This document shows positions 43,793 through 52,145 of a DNA stretch of 64,000 nt, one piece after another (the first letter of the stretch is position 1; each line of letters starts with the position of its first letter). The notes under the pieces were generated by a model that was not told the origin of the DNA, did not search any database, and saw only the letters and a list, made by a program, of their open reading frames with translations. Origin of the DNA: an uncultured Oscillospiraceae bacterium (GTDB lineage Bacteria; Bacillota; Clostridia; Oscillospirales; Ruminococcaceae); assembly GCA_910579175.1 (NCBI GenBank), contig CAJTTB010000014.1:3246-67245 (forward strand), given 5' to 3'. The translations under genes and the position numbers were made by a program.

Positions 43793-46549
43793 ATGGACTA
43801 TGGTAAATTATACACTGAAGATTACTATCAGCATTCCTGCGGAGAAGTAGACTATAAAAACGAGGAATTTAAACGATTCTTTAACCATGTCGCAGATAAA
43901 ATTGTCAATGAAATTCGCCCAAAAACCGTTTTAGATGTTGGCTGTGCAATGGGTTATCTGGTCACTGCACTGCGTGACCGAGGGGTAGAAGCATATGGAA
44001 TTGATGTTTCTGAATATGCAATCAGTCAGATTAGAAAAGACATTCGCAAATTCTGTCACGTACAATCTGCTCTGGACCCTCTTCCCGAAGAATTCCCTCA
44101 AACATATGACCTATTGGTTACTATTGAGGTAATCGAACACCTTTATGAAGAAGATGGATTTGAATTTTTAAAACGCATCTGTACTTATGCAGATGACATT
44201 ATATTTTCTTCCACGCCAGATGATATTACAGAGCCCACACATTTTAATGTACAACAACAGGAGTACTGGTCAAAAAACTTTGCCAAACACGGATTTTTAC
44301 ACCAATTGGGGTATGATGCCACCTATATCGCCCCTCAAACTATGCGATTTTGCAAACAACAAACCAGTATTTTACGTTTGGTAGAGGACTATGAGCGCAA
44401 TGACCGCATGATAAAGTATACTGTGCGCGAACAAGCGGAAAAAATCAAACAACAAGAACAACAAATTCAACAGCAGCAACAGCAAATCGAACAACAGACC
44501 AATCAGTATCAGCTATTAGAATCCCATTCTCAAAGTGAACAAGCCTACCAACAACAACAATTGCAACAGCTTCAAGAAGAGGTTGCAAATCTCAAACATC
44601 AAAATGTGCAATTGGCAAATACTGCTCAGGATTTTGCCTCCCGTACCAATCAGGTACAAACAGAGTTAAACGCTGTATTGCATTCTCGTTGGTGGAGATT
44701 AACCGCACCGGGACGCAAGGTAATGACCGTTTTCAAAAAAGGAATCAAGAGAATTCCAGGTGCAAAACAAGCTGTTTTATTTTTGCGCATTGCTCGCAAA
44801 GATGGATTTCATGCCGCTATGAATAAAATTCGCTATAAAAGAGCGCTTCGCAAACGCATTGGAAAAAACAGTTTGGAAATCAGCTCCTTTATCACTGCGC
44901 AACAAGCGCTCAAACAACTGGACACATCATTCCATCAAATGATAAAATTCAGCATTCTAGTACCACTATACAACACACCCATTCTATTTCTAAAGCAAAT
45001 GATAGATTCCTGTATCAATCAGACCTATCAAAATTGGGAACTTTGCCTTGCAGATGCCAGCGATTCAGATCACAATGATGTGGGTGCCATCTGTACCCAA
45101 TATGCTCGAAAAGACCCCAGAATCGTCTATCAAAAATTAACCGAAAACAAAGGAATTGCAGACAACACCAATGCCGCTATCGAAATGGCAAGTGGAAATT
45201 ATATTTGTCTATTAGACCACGATGATTTTATCCACCCTTCTGCATTATTTGAAAATATGCTTGCCATCACCAATCAAAATGCCGATTTTATCTATACAGA
45301 TGAAATGACCTTTGAAGGAGATATCTATCACCCACTTACCATTCATTTAAAACCCGACTTTTCCATTGACAATCTGCGTGCCAATAACTATATCTGTCAC
45401 TTTTCTACCTTTAGTAAAAAATTATTAGAGCAGGTGGGGGGATTTGACCCAGATTGTAACGGCAGTCAGGATTATGATATGATTTTAAGACTCACCGAAC
45501 AGGCAGAACACATTGTTCATATTCCAAAAATCCTCTATTTTTGGCGTTCTCATGCCGCTTCTGTCGCCAGTGATATCAGTGCAAAACCCTATTGTATCAC
45601 CTCTGCAAAAAAAGCACTCAAAAACCATCTCAACCGCATGGGTATTGCAGGAACTCCCCGTGTTGCTCCCAGAATGGAATCCATTTATAAAATTGATTAT
45701 GAATTGACCAAAAATCCAATGATATCCATTATCATTCCCTCAAAAGACCACACACGCGAATTGGATACCTGTATTCAATCAATTTTAAATAAATCCACCT
45801 ATCAAAATTATGAAATTATCATTGTGGAAAACAACAGTACAGACCCACAGACCTTTGCTTATTATGAGACACTTAAAAAACACCCCAATATTCAAGTTAT
45901 CACCTGGAAAGACGATTTTAACTACTCCGCAATCAACAATTATGCAGTCACCTTTGCGCGGGGAGAATATTTACTATTCTTAAACAATGATATTGAAATC
46001 ATCACCCCAAAATGGATGGAAGAAATGCTGATGTTTGCACAGCGCAAAGACGTTGGTGCTGTAGGGGCAAAACTTTATTTTCCAGATGACACCATACAAC
46101 ATGCCGGCGTCATCATTGGGCTAAATGGAACAGCTGGACATGCACATTATGAAGTGGAAAAAAATAATCTGGGCTATATGGGGCGCCTTTACTATGCACA
46201 AAATTTCAGTGCAGTCACCGCTGCATGTATGATGATATCAAAGGCAGATTTTTTGTCTGTGGAAGGCTTTAATCCCGAATTTGTAGTCGCTTTTAATGAT
46301 GTGGATCTCTGTTTAAAACTGCGTCAAAAGGGACTGCTAAATGTATTTACTCCATTTGCTGAACTGTACCATTATGAATCCAAAACACGCGGCTATGATA
46401 CAGAACATATCAACCAAGAGCGTTTCCATCAAGAAAGCCTTCTATTCAAAGAACGCTGGTATCCTGTTATCGAACATGACCCCTATTACAATCCCAACTT
46501 CTCTAGACAAGAGAGCTTTAAACTGGACATGAAACCTTATCAATATTAA
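43793..46549 (+). CDS. Methyltransferase / coiled coil / double GT2 glycosyltransferase fusion
   Basis: A 918-residue cytoplasmic protein with four parts. Residues about 1-200 are a SAM methyltransferase (LDVGCAMGYL, VIEHLY). About 205-290 is a Gln-rich coiled coil. From about 380 to 630 is a GT2 glycosyltransferase (ILVPLYNTP, LLDHDDF), and from about 640 to the end a second GT2 (SIIIPSKDH, FLNNDIEI). Such fusions build cell-surface polysaccharide or glycosylate proteins in Clostridia. No other capsule gene is nearby. ATG 43793 follows AGAAAGGAATGA; an in-frame ATG at 43781 lies inside that site. Confidence 0.9.
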   Translation: MDYGKLYTEDYYQHSCGEVDYKNEEFKRFFNHVADKIVNEIRPKTVLDVGCAMGYLVTALRDRGVEAYGIDVSEYAISQIRKDIRKFCHVQSALDPLPEEFPQTYDLLVTIEVIEHLYEEDGFEFLKRICTYADDIIFSSTPDDITEPTHFNVQQQEYWSKNFAKHGFLHQLGYDATYIAPQTMRFCKQQTSILRLVEDYERNDRMIKYTVREQAEKIKQQEQQIQQQQQQIEQQTNQYQLLESHSQSEQAYQQQQLQQLQEEVANLKHQNVQLANTAQDFASRTNQVQTELNAVLHSRWWRLTAPGRKVMTVFKKGIKRIPGAKQAVLFLRIARKDGFHAAMNKIRYKRALRKRIGKNSLEISSFITAQQALKQLDTSFHQMIKFSILVPLYNTPILFLKQMIDSCINQTYQNWELCLADASDSDHNDVGAICTQYARKDPRIVYQKLTENKGIADNTNAAIEMASGNYICLLDHDDFIHPSALFENMLAITNQNADFIYTDEMTFEGDIYHPLTIHLKPDFSIDNLRANNYICHFSTFSKKLLEQVGGFDPDCNGSQDYDMILRLTEQAEHIVHIPKILYFWRSHAASVASDISAKPYCITSAKKALKNHLNRMGIAGTPRVAPRMESIYKIDYELTKNPMISIIIPSKDHTRELDTCIQSILNKSTYQNYEIIIVENNSTDPQTFAYYETLKKHPNIQVITWKDDFNYSAINNYAVTFARGEYLLFLNNDIEIITPKWMEEMLMFAQRKDVGAVGAKLYFPDDTIQHAGVIIGLNGTAGHAHYEVEKNNLGYMGRLYYAQNFSAVTAACMMISKADFLSVEGFNPEFVVAFNDVDLCLKLRQKGLLNVFTPFAELYHYESKTRGYDTEHINQERFHQESLLFKERWYPVIEHDPYYNPNFSRQESFKLDMKPYQY

Positions 46550-46551
46550 GC

Positions 46552-46587
46552 AAAGACCTTTGTAAGAAATCTCTTACAAAGGTCTTT
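46552..46587. terminator. Bidirectional terminator after the glycosyltransferase gene
   Basis: A perfect 16-bp stem (AAAGACCTTTGTAAGA and complement) with a 4-base loop, followed by T run on the plus strand and by A/T on the minus strand. It also serves the convergent MATE gene. Confidence 0.92.
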
Positions 46588-46608
46588 TTCGTCAACGATT
46601 TTATCCCA

Positions 46609-47970
46609 TCATTCTATATTTTCTAACAGGACTAATTTTTTTCGATATAAATTGATAAAAACCAAAATACTCGCCAAACAGGAAAACAATTCTGCAAACG
46701 GAAATGAAAACCACACATAAAACAAACCAATCTTAGAAAGAAAATAAGCTGCTGGCAAAATCAACACCAATTGTCTTAACACAGAGATAATCAAACTACT
46801 GGTTCCCATTCCAACTGCCTGAAATAAGGTGGAAAATAAAATTCCCAAAGCCGCAAACGGAAAACACAGTGCAATGATGCGAAGTGCTGGAATACCAATT
46901 TCTTTCATATGTTCAGAAGCATCAAAAATGTTGAGTAGATTTTCTGGAAAAACCATAAAAATCATCATCCCAGCTGCCATAATGACCAATGCAATCATAC
47001 AACCAATCTTTAAAGCAGATATCAAGCGGTCTTTTTTCCTTGCTCCATAATTGTAACCCATAATTGGCATAACTCCATGGGTGAGTCCAAATACTGGCAT
47101 AAATACAAAAGACTGTAATTTAAAATAGATGCCATATACTGCAATGGCAGTATCGCTAAAGCTTCCCAAAATCAAATTCATGCTAGCTACCAAAACAGAA
47201 CCGATTGATTGCATAATCATAGAGGGAAATCCAACCGCATAAATATCAAAAATGGTACTCTTTCTCAGACGAAATCCCTTTAAACGAATTTTAATGCGAT
47301 GTTTTTTTGCAAATAATACAATCAGTGCCACAACCATTGATAAAATTTGTCCGGTTACTGTTGCTACCCCAGCGCCAGCAATTCCCATCTTTGGAAAACC
47401 CAACAATCCCAAAATCATAATGGGGTCTAAGATAATGTTGGTAATTGCACCGATCAATTGAAATATCATCGGAAAAATCATATTACCAGTTGCCTGTAAC
47501 ATTTTTTCAATATTCAATTCCACAAAAATACCAATGGAACAGATGGTGACAATGAAAATATATTCCATGCCCAACTGTTGAATCTCTTGGTTTTCTGTAA
47601 TTGCACCAAAAAATGGCTTGGTTAAAAACAATCCCAATAGCGCAAATAATATCCAATTTGCAAATCCCAATAACAAACCATGTGTTGCCGCATGATTGGC
47701 TTCTTCTAATTTTCCTTCTCCCAAGCGACGGGAAACAAGACTGTTAATTCCAACACCAGTTCCCACCGCAACCGAAATCATCAACATCTGAATTGGATTT
47801 GCCAAAGAAACTGCTGTCAGCGCGTTTTCTGAAATTTTGGCAACAAAATAACTATCAACCACATTATACAGTGATTGAACCAACATTGAGAACATTGCCG
47901 GTAATGCCATTGACATAATTAGCCCAAATAATGGAGCTGTTCCCATCTTATTCTCTTTTACTTGTTCCAT
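46609..47970 (-). CDS. MATE family efflux transporter
   Basis: A 453-residue membrane protein with 12 hydrophobic helices in two repeats, opening GLIMSMALPAMFSMLVQSLYNVVDSYFV in typical MATE/NorM (DinF-NorM-VmrA) fashion, and with GVGINSLVSRRLGEG after helix 2. It exports drugs or metabolites using an ion gradient; substrate unknown. GAAAGGAAGTTTGA precedes the ATG. Confidence 0.92.
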   Translation of the reverse strand: MEQVKENKMGTAPLFGLIMSMALPAMFSMLVQSLYNVVDSYFVAKISENALTAVSLANPIQMLMISVAVGTGVGINSLVSRRLGEGKLEEANHAATHGLLLGFANWILFALLGLFLTKPFFGAITENQEIQQLGMEYIFIVTICSIGIFVELNIEKMLQATGNMIFPMIFQLIGAITNIILDPIMILGLLGFPKMGIAGAGVATVTGQILSMVVALIVLFAKKHRIKIRLKGFRLRKSTIFDIYAVGFPSMIMQSIGSVLVASMNLILGSFSDTAIAVYGIYFKLQSFVFMPVFGLTHGVMPIMGYNYGARKKDRLISALKIGCMIALVIMAAGMMIFMVFPENLLNIFDASEHMKEIGIPALRIIALCFPFAALGILFSTLFQAVGMGTSSLIISVLRQLVLILPAAYFLSKIGLFYVWFSFPFAELFSCLASILVFINLYRKKLVLLENIE

Positions 47971-48113
47971 TCAAACTTCCTTTCTCAATCCTACATATTT
48001 CCCCTTCATTTTACACCTTTTTCCCATTTTTTGCAACTTTATAAAACAAAACTCTCATCTTAGATTGATGGTGTCCAATGCCATTTGATAAAGTAATTTG
48101 TCCAAATATCCAA

Positions 48114-48148
48114 ATCGGGCAGTCATCCTTAACAGGTGACTGCCCGAT
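48114..48148 (-). terminator. Terminator of the phosphotransferase gene
   Basis: A perfect 12-bp GC-rich stem (ATCGGGCAGTCA and complement) with an 11-base loop, 13 bases after the stop codon. The T run after it on the minus strand is weak. Confidence 0.7.
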
Positions 48149-48161
48149 CAATTGGGTTTTA

Positions 48162-49064
48162 TCAGTTATAACAGTGGTTCCATTCTTCCAGAAGAATATC
48201 AAAGATGTCATTCAATCTCTTGATGATATTTTCATTTACTGGAATCTTTTTATCAAGAAACTGCATACCTCTCTCCCCCATAAAATCCACACAAAAAATC
48301 AAACAATAAAATACAAATGCCTTATACTGGATCGCAGTTGGATGAATCTCGTCCAACAGATAATCAATATATTTGGTATCCAAATCCATATTGAGCAATG
48401 CAACTTTGGTTAGTGCAATAAAGGTAAGCATATCTCCTAAGCCTATCCAATCAATATCTATTATCCCAGATAATTTACCCTTATCAATCAATAAGTTTTT
48501 TGTACTAATATCATCTAGATATGGTATGGGTCGAACCTTGTCTAAATATTCTTGTATTTCTTGCTGTAATTTTTTTATGATATGTATTTTGTTGTTATCA
48601 AAATAATGGTTTCTTTTTATTCTTTCCTCTGCACGACTTAGCATTTCACCAGTAAAGCGATTCCATGTCCACTTTGCACCTACTGAGACATCAATCCTTG
48701 ATACCTTTCGTTGTATCTCAATGACTTCTTTGGCAATCTGTTTTTTCTCGCTGTCATTTAATCTATCATAGACATTTCCCATATCATTTCCAGGGATATA
48801 AGAAAGGATCAAATAGGAATTGTCTTTGTACTTTCCTTTTGATAATACAATCGGTATCGGAATTTCACATACAGACAATTTATTCAGCCAATCAATGGTA
48901 TCTTTGTAGGCATTGTCATCTTTACTACATCTGAGAACAAACTTTTCAGTTGCAGTGGAGACAATAAAAACATAGTTGGCAATCCCAACGCTGCAACGCT
49001 CTATTTGAACAATATTTCTCTTGGTATCGTTTTCAAATATCATCCATGCTTCTTTACAATCCAT
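48162..49064 (-). CDS. APH/choline-kinase-like phosphotransferase
   Basis: A 300-residue soluble kinase-fold protein. It has FVLRCSKD for ATP-lysine binding near residue 43, a catalytic-loop segment LDDISTKNLLID (Asp and Asn in place, but the usual His-Gly is replaced) and the metal site GIIDIDWIGLGD. This is the aminoglycoside-phosphotransferase/choline-kinase superfamily; a drug-resistance role is not implied. ATG 49064 is favoured by GGAGG 11 bases upstream; another in-frame ATG lies at 49082. It has its own promoter and terminator. Confidence 0.82.
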   Translation of the reverse strand: MDCKEAWMIFENDTKRNIVQIERCSVGIANYVFIVSTATEKFVLRCSKDDNAYKDTIDWLNKLSVCEIPIPIVLSKGKYKDNSYLILSYIPGNDMGNVYDRLNDSEKKQIAKEVIEIQRKVSRIDVSVGAKWTWNRFTGEMLSRAEERIKRNHYFDNNKIHIIKKLQQEIQEYLDKVRPIPYLDDISTKNLLIDKGKLSGIIDIDWIGLGDMLTFIALTKVALLNMDLDTKYIDYLLDEIHPTAIQYKAFVFYCLIFCVDFMGERGMQFLDKKIPVNENIIKRLNDIFDILLEEWNHCYN

Positions 49065-49121
49065 GGGGCATTTGTCCTCCATCTTCTATAAACTGACGAA
49101 AAATTCCAATTTGTTAAGGTG

Positions 49122-49150
49122 ATTATAACACAAGACTACTGCCATATCAA
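49122..49150 (-). promoter_or_regulatory. Promoter of the phosphotransferase gene
   Basis: On the minus strand TTGATA (49150-49145), 17 bases, TATAAT (49127-49122). Confidence 0.7.
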
Positions 49151-49273
49151 CCTGATTTTATGGAAATCACCAATGGTATAACCCAACAACACTGTTCTTA
49201 AAAAGGACAACCAAAATGCATTTTGAAATAGAAATCATGCAAAAAAGGTCGAAAGAATCTTTCATTGCTTTGC

Positions 49274-49302
49274 TTGTTCTTATCTATTGTTTATGCTATA
49301 AT
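49274..49302 (+). promoter_or_regulatory. Candidate promoter of the M29 aminopeptidase gene
   Basis: TTGTTC (49274-49279), 17 bases, TATAAT (49297-49302), about 240 bases before the start codon. Confidence 0.6.
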
Positions 49303-49540
49303 AGAAAATAATATCCATTTGGAATACATTCAATCGAATGATGGTTGCGATAGCCGTTGTAATATTGATTATGATTGAAATTTTGACCGAAAATAAATTT
49401 TAAAAAACGATGCCAAAAAGGACAAGTTATCTGAAATCTGAAATAAAACAGTTGTAATCGTGATATCAAAAACACTTGTGATTCTTCACAATAGCATATC
49501 TTCCATTTTTACAAATTATAAAATAGAAAGGGATTTATAA

Positions 49541-50785
49541 ATGATAAACTTCACTGAATATTTAGAAAAATACGCCGCACTTGTCATTGAGATGGGTGTC
49601 AATATCCAACCAGAACAAGAATTGGTTATCCGCGCTCCCATTGAATGCGCTGAATTTACCAGAATATTAACCGAAAAAGCCTATCAAAAAGGAGCAAAAG
49701 AAGTCATTGTCCTTTGGAAAGATGAACAACTTTCTAAAATCAAATACACTTATTCCCCTTTGGAGGTATTTGAAACCGTTCCTCGCTGGCAGGCAAACTT
49801 TTTTAACGACTACTCTGAACGCGGAGCTGCTTTTTTAAGCATCTATGCAGAAGATCCCGAACTGATGGCAGATGTGGATCCGCAAAAAATCATTGCAGGA
49901 ATCAAGGCATCTCGCACTGCTTGTCAACCTTATTATGATCGTTTAGACAACGGAGAAAACGTTTGGAATATCGTTTCTGTTCCAACTCTGGCATGGGCTA
50001 AAAAAGTGTTTCCAGATTGTTCTGACGAACAGGCAATTGACAAACTTTGGAAAGCCATTTTTAAAGCTGTTCGTGTAGATACACCTGACCCAATTGCCGC
50101 TTGGAAACAACATGATCAGAGCTTTCGTTCAAAAGTCGCTTGGCTCAATCAACAGCAGTTTCAAAAATTGCGCTATACCAACTCTTTGGGTACCAATCTC
50201 ACACTGGGATTGCCCCAAAATCATATCTGGCAGGGTGGTGGAGAAACTTCCAACAAAGGTGTTTTCTTTTTCCCAAACATGCCAACCGAAGAAATCTTTT
50301 CTATGCCTCACAAAGACCATGTAGATGGCGTTGTTGTGAGTTCTATGCCACTCAACCACAATGGCAATCTCATTGATGGATTTTCCTTCACTTTTGAACG
50401 CGGTAAAATTGTTGATTTTACTGCAAAACAGGGCTATGATGTTTTAAAACACATTCTAGAAACCGATGAAGGTTCCCGCTATTTAGGCGAAGTGGCATTG
50501 GTACCAAATCACTCTCCTATTTCAAATATGGGTATTCTGTTCTATAATACGCTATTTGATGAAAATGCTTCTTGCCATCTGGCTCTTGGTGCCGCATATC
50601 CCTCCTGTATTCAAGATGGTACTACCATGTCAAAAGAACAACAGGCACAAAAGGGCGTCAACGATTCTGCCAACCATATTGATTTTATGGTCGGTACGGA
50701 GGATTTGAATATTGTTGGTATCAAGGCAGATGGTACTGAAATTTCTATTTTTGAACATGGCAATTGGTCATCTGCGGTTCAATAA
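49541..50785 (+). CDS. M29 family aminopeptidase (AmpS/PepS type)
   Basis: A 414-residue cytoplasmic metallopeptidase that removes N-terminal residues from peptides. Family motifs are the N-terminal YAALVIEMGVNIQPEQELVI, NMPTEEIFSMPHKD, EVALVPNHSPIS, and HLALGAAYPSC with the metal-binding Glu and His residues, ending in HIDFMVGTEDLNI. Length matches thermophilic M29 peptidases. GAAAGGGATTTATAA precedes the ATG. Confidence 0.94.
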   Translation: MINFTEYLEKYAALVIEMGVNIQPEQELVIRAPIECAEFTRILTEKAYQKGAKEVIVLWKDEQLSKIKYTYSPLEVFETVPRWQANFFNDYSERGAAFLSIYAEDPELMADVDPQKIIAGIKASRTACQPYYDRLDNGENVWNIVSVPTLAWAKKVFPDCSDEQAIDKLWKAIFKAVRVDTPDPIAAWKQHDQSFRSKVAWLNQQQFQKLRYTNSLGTNLTLGLPQNHIWQGGGETSNKGVFFFPNMPTEEIFSMPHKDHVDGVVVSSMPLNHNGNLIDGFSFTFERGKIVDFTAKQGYDVLKHILETDEGSRYLGEVALVPNHSPISNMGILFYNTLFDENASCHLALGAAYPSCIQDGTTMSKEQQAQKGVNDSANHIDFMVGTEDLNIVGIKADGTEISIFEHGNWSSAVQ

Positions 50786-50830
50786 TACGATTTTAAATCC
50801 ATTTTTTCTTCTGATAAATATTTTTAACGC

Positions 50831-50878
50831 AATGAGCAGATATTCTAGATGATTCATCACTTAGAATACCTGCTCATT
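50831..50878. terminator. Bidirectional terminator between aminopeptidase and tam
   Basis: AATGAGCAG pairs with CTGCTCATT, continued by TATTCTA/TAGAATA across a single mismatch, between convergent genes. Confidence 0.75.
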
Positions 50879-50929
50879 ATCTTTCTGTACAGCTTGTTAT
50901 AAATTCATTTTTACCATCTTTATCCATCT

Positions 50930-51685
50930 CTATTTCACAGCAATAAAAAACAATCTGCGAAAACCCAATACAATTTTCCCATTATCCATAACTGGATAAA
51001 CATGTTTTGTCTTTTTTACAATTTCTCTTTCAAATGCCATACCGTCTTGTCGATTTAACTTTGCCAAATATGGGCGCAGTTTTGTGCCCTTTACCCATTC
51101 TACAAGTGCTTGATGATTGGGCAGACTGTGATAGTATTTTGTTTCCCAAATTTCAAAGGAAGAAGAACACTTTGATAAAATATTAAAATATTCATTTGAA
51201 GTAAGCACTTGGTTGACTTCAAAGACAGTATCTTGAAATCCCCATTGTGGTTGTTTTATCGTTTCTGTAATAATGCGATAAAGAGGCTCTTTGGCGTTCA
51301 TTGGAACCTGAACAGCCAACACCCCATGTTCATTTAATTTTCCCATCAAGGTGGGAATTAATTCTTGATGATTTGGCACCCATTGCAAACAAGCATTGGA
51401 AAATAGCAAATCATATGTACCTGATAAATCTTCTACTCTACAAAGGTGAAAATTTAAATTAGGGTATTCGCTCTTTGCTTGTTTAATCATATTACAAGAA
51501 CCATCAATTCCAACAATATTGGCATTTGGAAAGGTCTGGCGCAACACATTGGTACTATTTCCAGGACCACACCCAATATCTATGATTGTTTTCGGCTGAT
51601 ATTTTTCTACACGTCTTGCAAGGTCAACTGCTGGCTGTGTTCGCTGATTTTCAAACAACAGATATTGACTTGAATTCCATTCCAT
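50930..51685 (-). CDS. tam: Trans-aconitate 2-methyltransferase-like protein
   Basis: A 251-residue SAM-dependent methyltransferase. The opening WNSSQYLLFENQRTQPAVDL and IIDIGCGPGNSTNVL, FSNACLQWVPNH and the C-terminal YHSLPNHQALVEWVKGT match Tam, which methylates trans-aconitate formed spontaneously from cis-aconitate. AGCGTGAAAAATC precedes the ATG. It lies 63 bases after the sigK fragment on the same strand, with its own -10 element, so it should be independent of sigK. Confidence 0.88.
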   Translation of the reverse strand: MEWNSSQYLLFENQRTQPAVDLARRVEKYQPKTIIDIGCGPGNSTNVLRQTFPNANIVGIDGSCNMIKQAKSEYPNLNFHLCRVEDLSGTYDLLFSNACLQWVPNHQELIPTLMGKLNEHGVLAVQVPMNAKEPLYRIITETIKQPQWGFQDTVFEVNQVLTSNEYFNILSKCSSSFEIWETKYYHSLPNHQALVEWVKGTKLRPYLAKLNRQDGMAFEREIVKKTKHVYPVMDNGKIVLGFRRLFFIAVK

Positions 51686-51708
51686 GATTTTTCACGCTCC
51701 TCTATATG

Positions 51709-51737
51709 ATTATAACAAACCAGCTTATCAAAGTCTA
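51709..51737 (-). promoter_or_regulatory. Candidate promoter of tam
   Basis: On the minus strand TATAAT (51714-51709) with a weak -35, TAGACT, 17 bases upstream. The short distance to the start codon fits. Confidence 0.4.
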
Positions 51738-51748
51738 TTTCGGAACTA

Positions 51749-52120
51749 TTATTTACCCTGTTCAGGATCATCAAAGGCATCTTTTAATATCTCCAACGCT
51801 TTTTTCTCAATACGGCTTACATAGGATCTAGAAATATCCAATTTCTTGGCAATTTCTCTTTGTGTCAGCGGTCTTGTTCCATAAAGACCATAACGCATTT
51901 GAATAATCTGTGATTCTCTTGCATTTAATTTTGTTTTTACAAATTGATATAACTTTTCACTTTTTAATTTTAAATCAATATCATCTACCATATTGCTGTC
52001 ATCTGCTACCACGTCCATTAAAGTCAAGGCATTCCCGTTCTTATCAGATTCAATTGGTTCATGAATACTTACATCAGATGCACTTTTTTTAAGATTGCGA
52101 AAATGCATTAAAATTTCATT
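51749..52120 (-). CDS. sigK: Sigma-K, C-terminal half (interrupted sigK)
   Basis: The last 123 residues of the mother-cell sporulation sigma factor, from NEILMHF in region 2 to the end. The anchor NEILMHFRNLKK corresponds to the segment where skin interrupts B. subtilis sigK. Region 4 reads LTQREIAKKLDISRSYVSRIEKKAL, which is sigma-K-like rather than sigma-E or sigma-G. The promoter-binding N-terminal half is missing: upstream of 52120 the DNA belongs to the recombinase gene. An apparent ATG at 52204 lies in recombinase coding sequence and is not a sigma start. It corresponds to spoIIIC and would become functional after element excision. Confidence 0.93.
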   Translation of the reverse strand, partial: NEILMHFRNLKKSASDVSIHEPIESDKNGNALTLMDVVADDSNMVDDIDLKLKSEKLYQFVKTKLNARESQIIQMRYGLYGTRPLTQREIAKKLDISRSYVSRIEKKALEILKDAFDDPEQGK

Positions 52121-52145
52121 TGCTATCCTCCCCCCAATGCGTTTT
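52100..52145. other. Left attachment junction of the sigK element
   Basis: The sigma-K and recombinase reading frames meet here. AATGA (minus strand, 52120-52116) is the likely crossover core; the recombinase stop codon TGA is its last three bases. A 10-bp imperfect inverted repeat (AAAATGCATT at 52100-52109 and AATGCGTTTT at 52136-52145) is centred 4 bases from the core and may bind recombinase subunits. The same core is expected at the far element end outside this window. Confidence 0.7.

Larger units (their letters stand above)
49065..49540. other. Divergent gap between phosphotransferase and aminopeptidase genes
   Basis: This 476-base region holds the minus-strand promoter at 49122-49150 and the plus-strand promoter at 49274-49302, the latter giving a leader of about 230 bases. 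No gene or recognised riboswitch is visible in the leader. Confidence 0.5.

Noticed and set aside
48162..49064. Aminoglycoside resistance gene
   Set aside because: The fold is APH-like but the catalytic-loop His-Gly is replaced and it sits in core chromosome, so a resistance claim is not supported.
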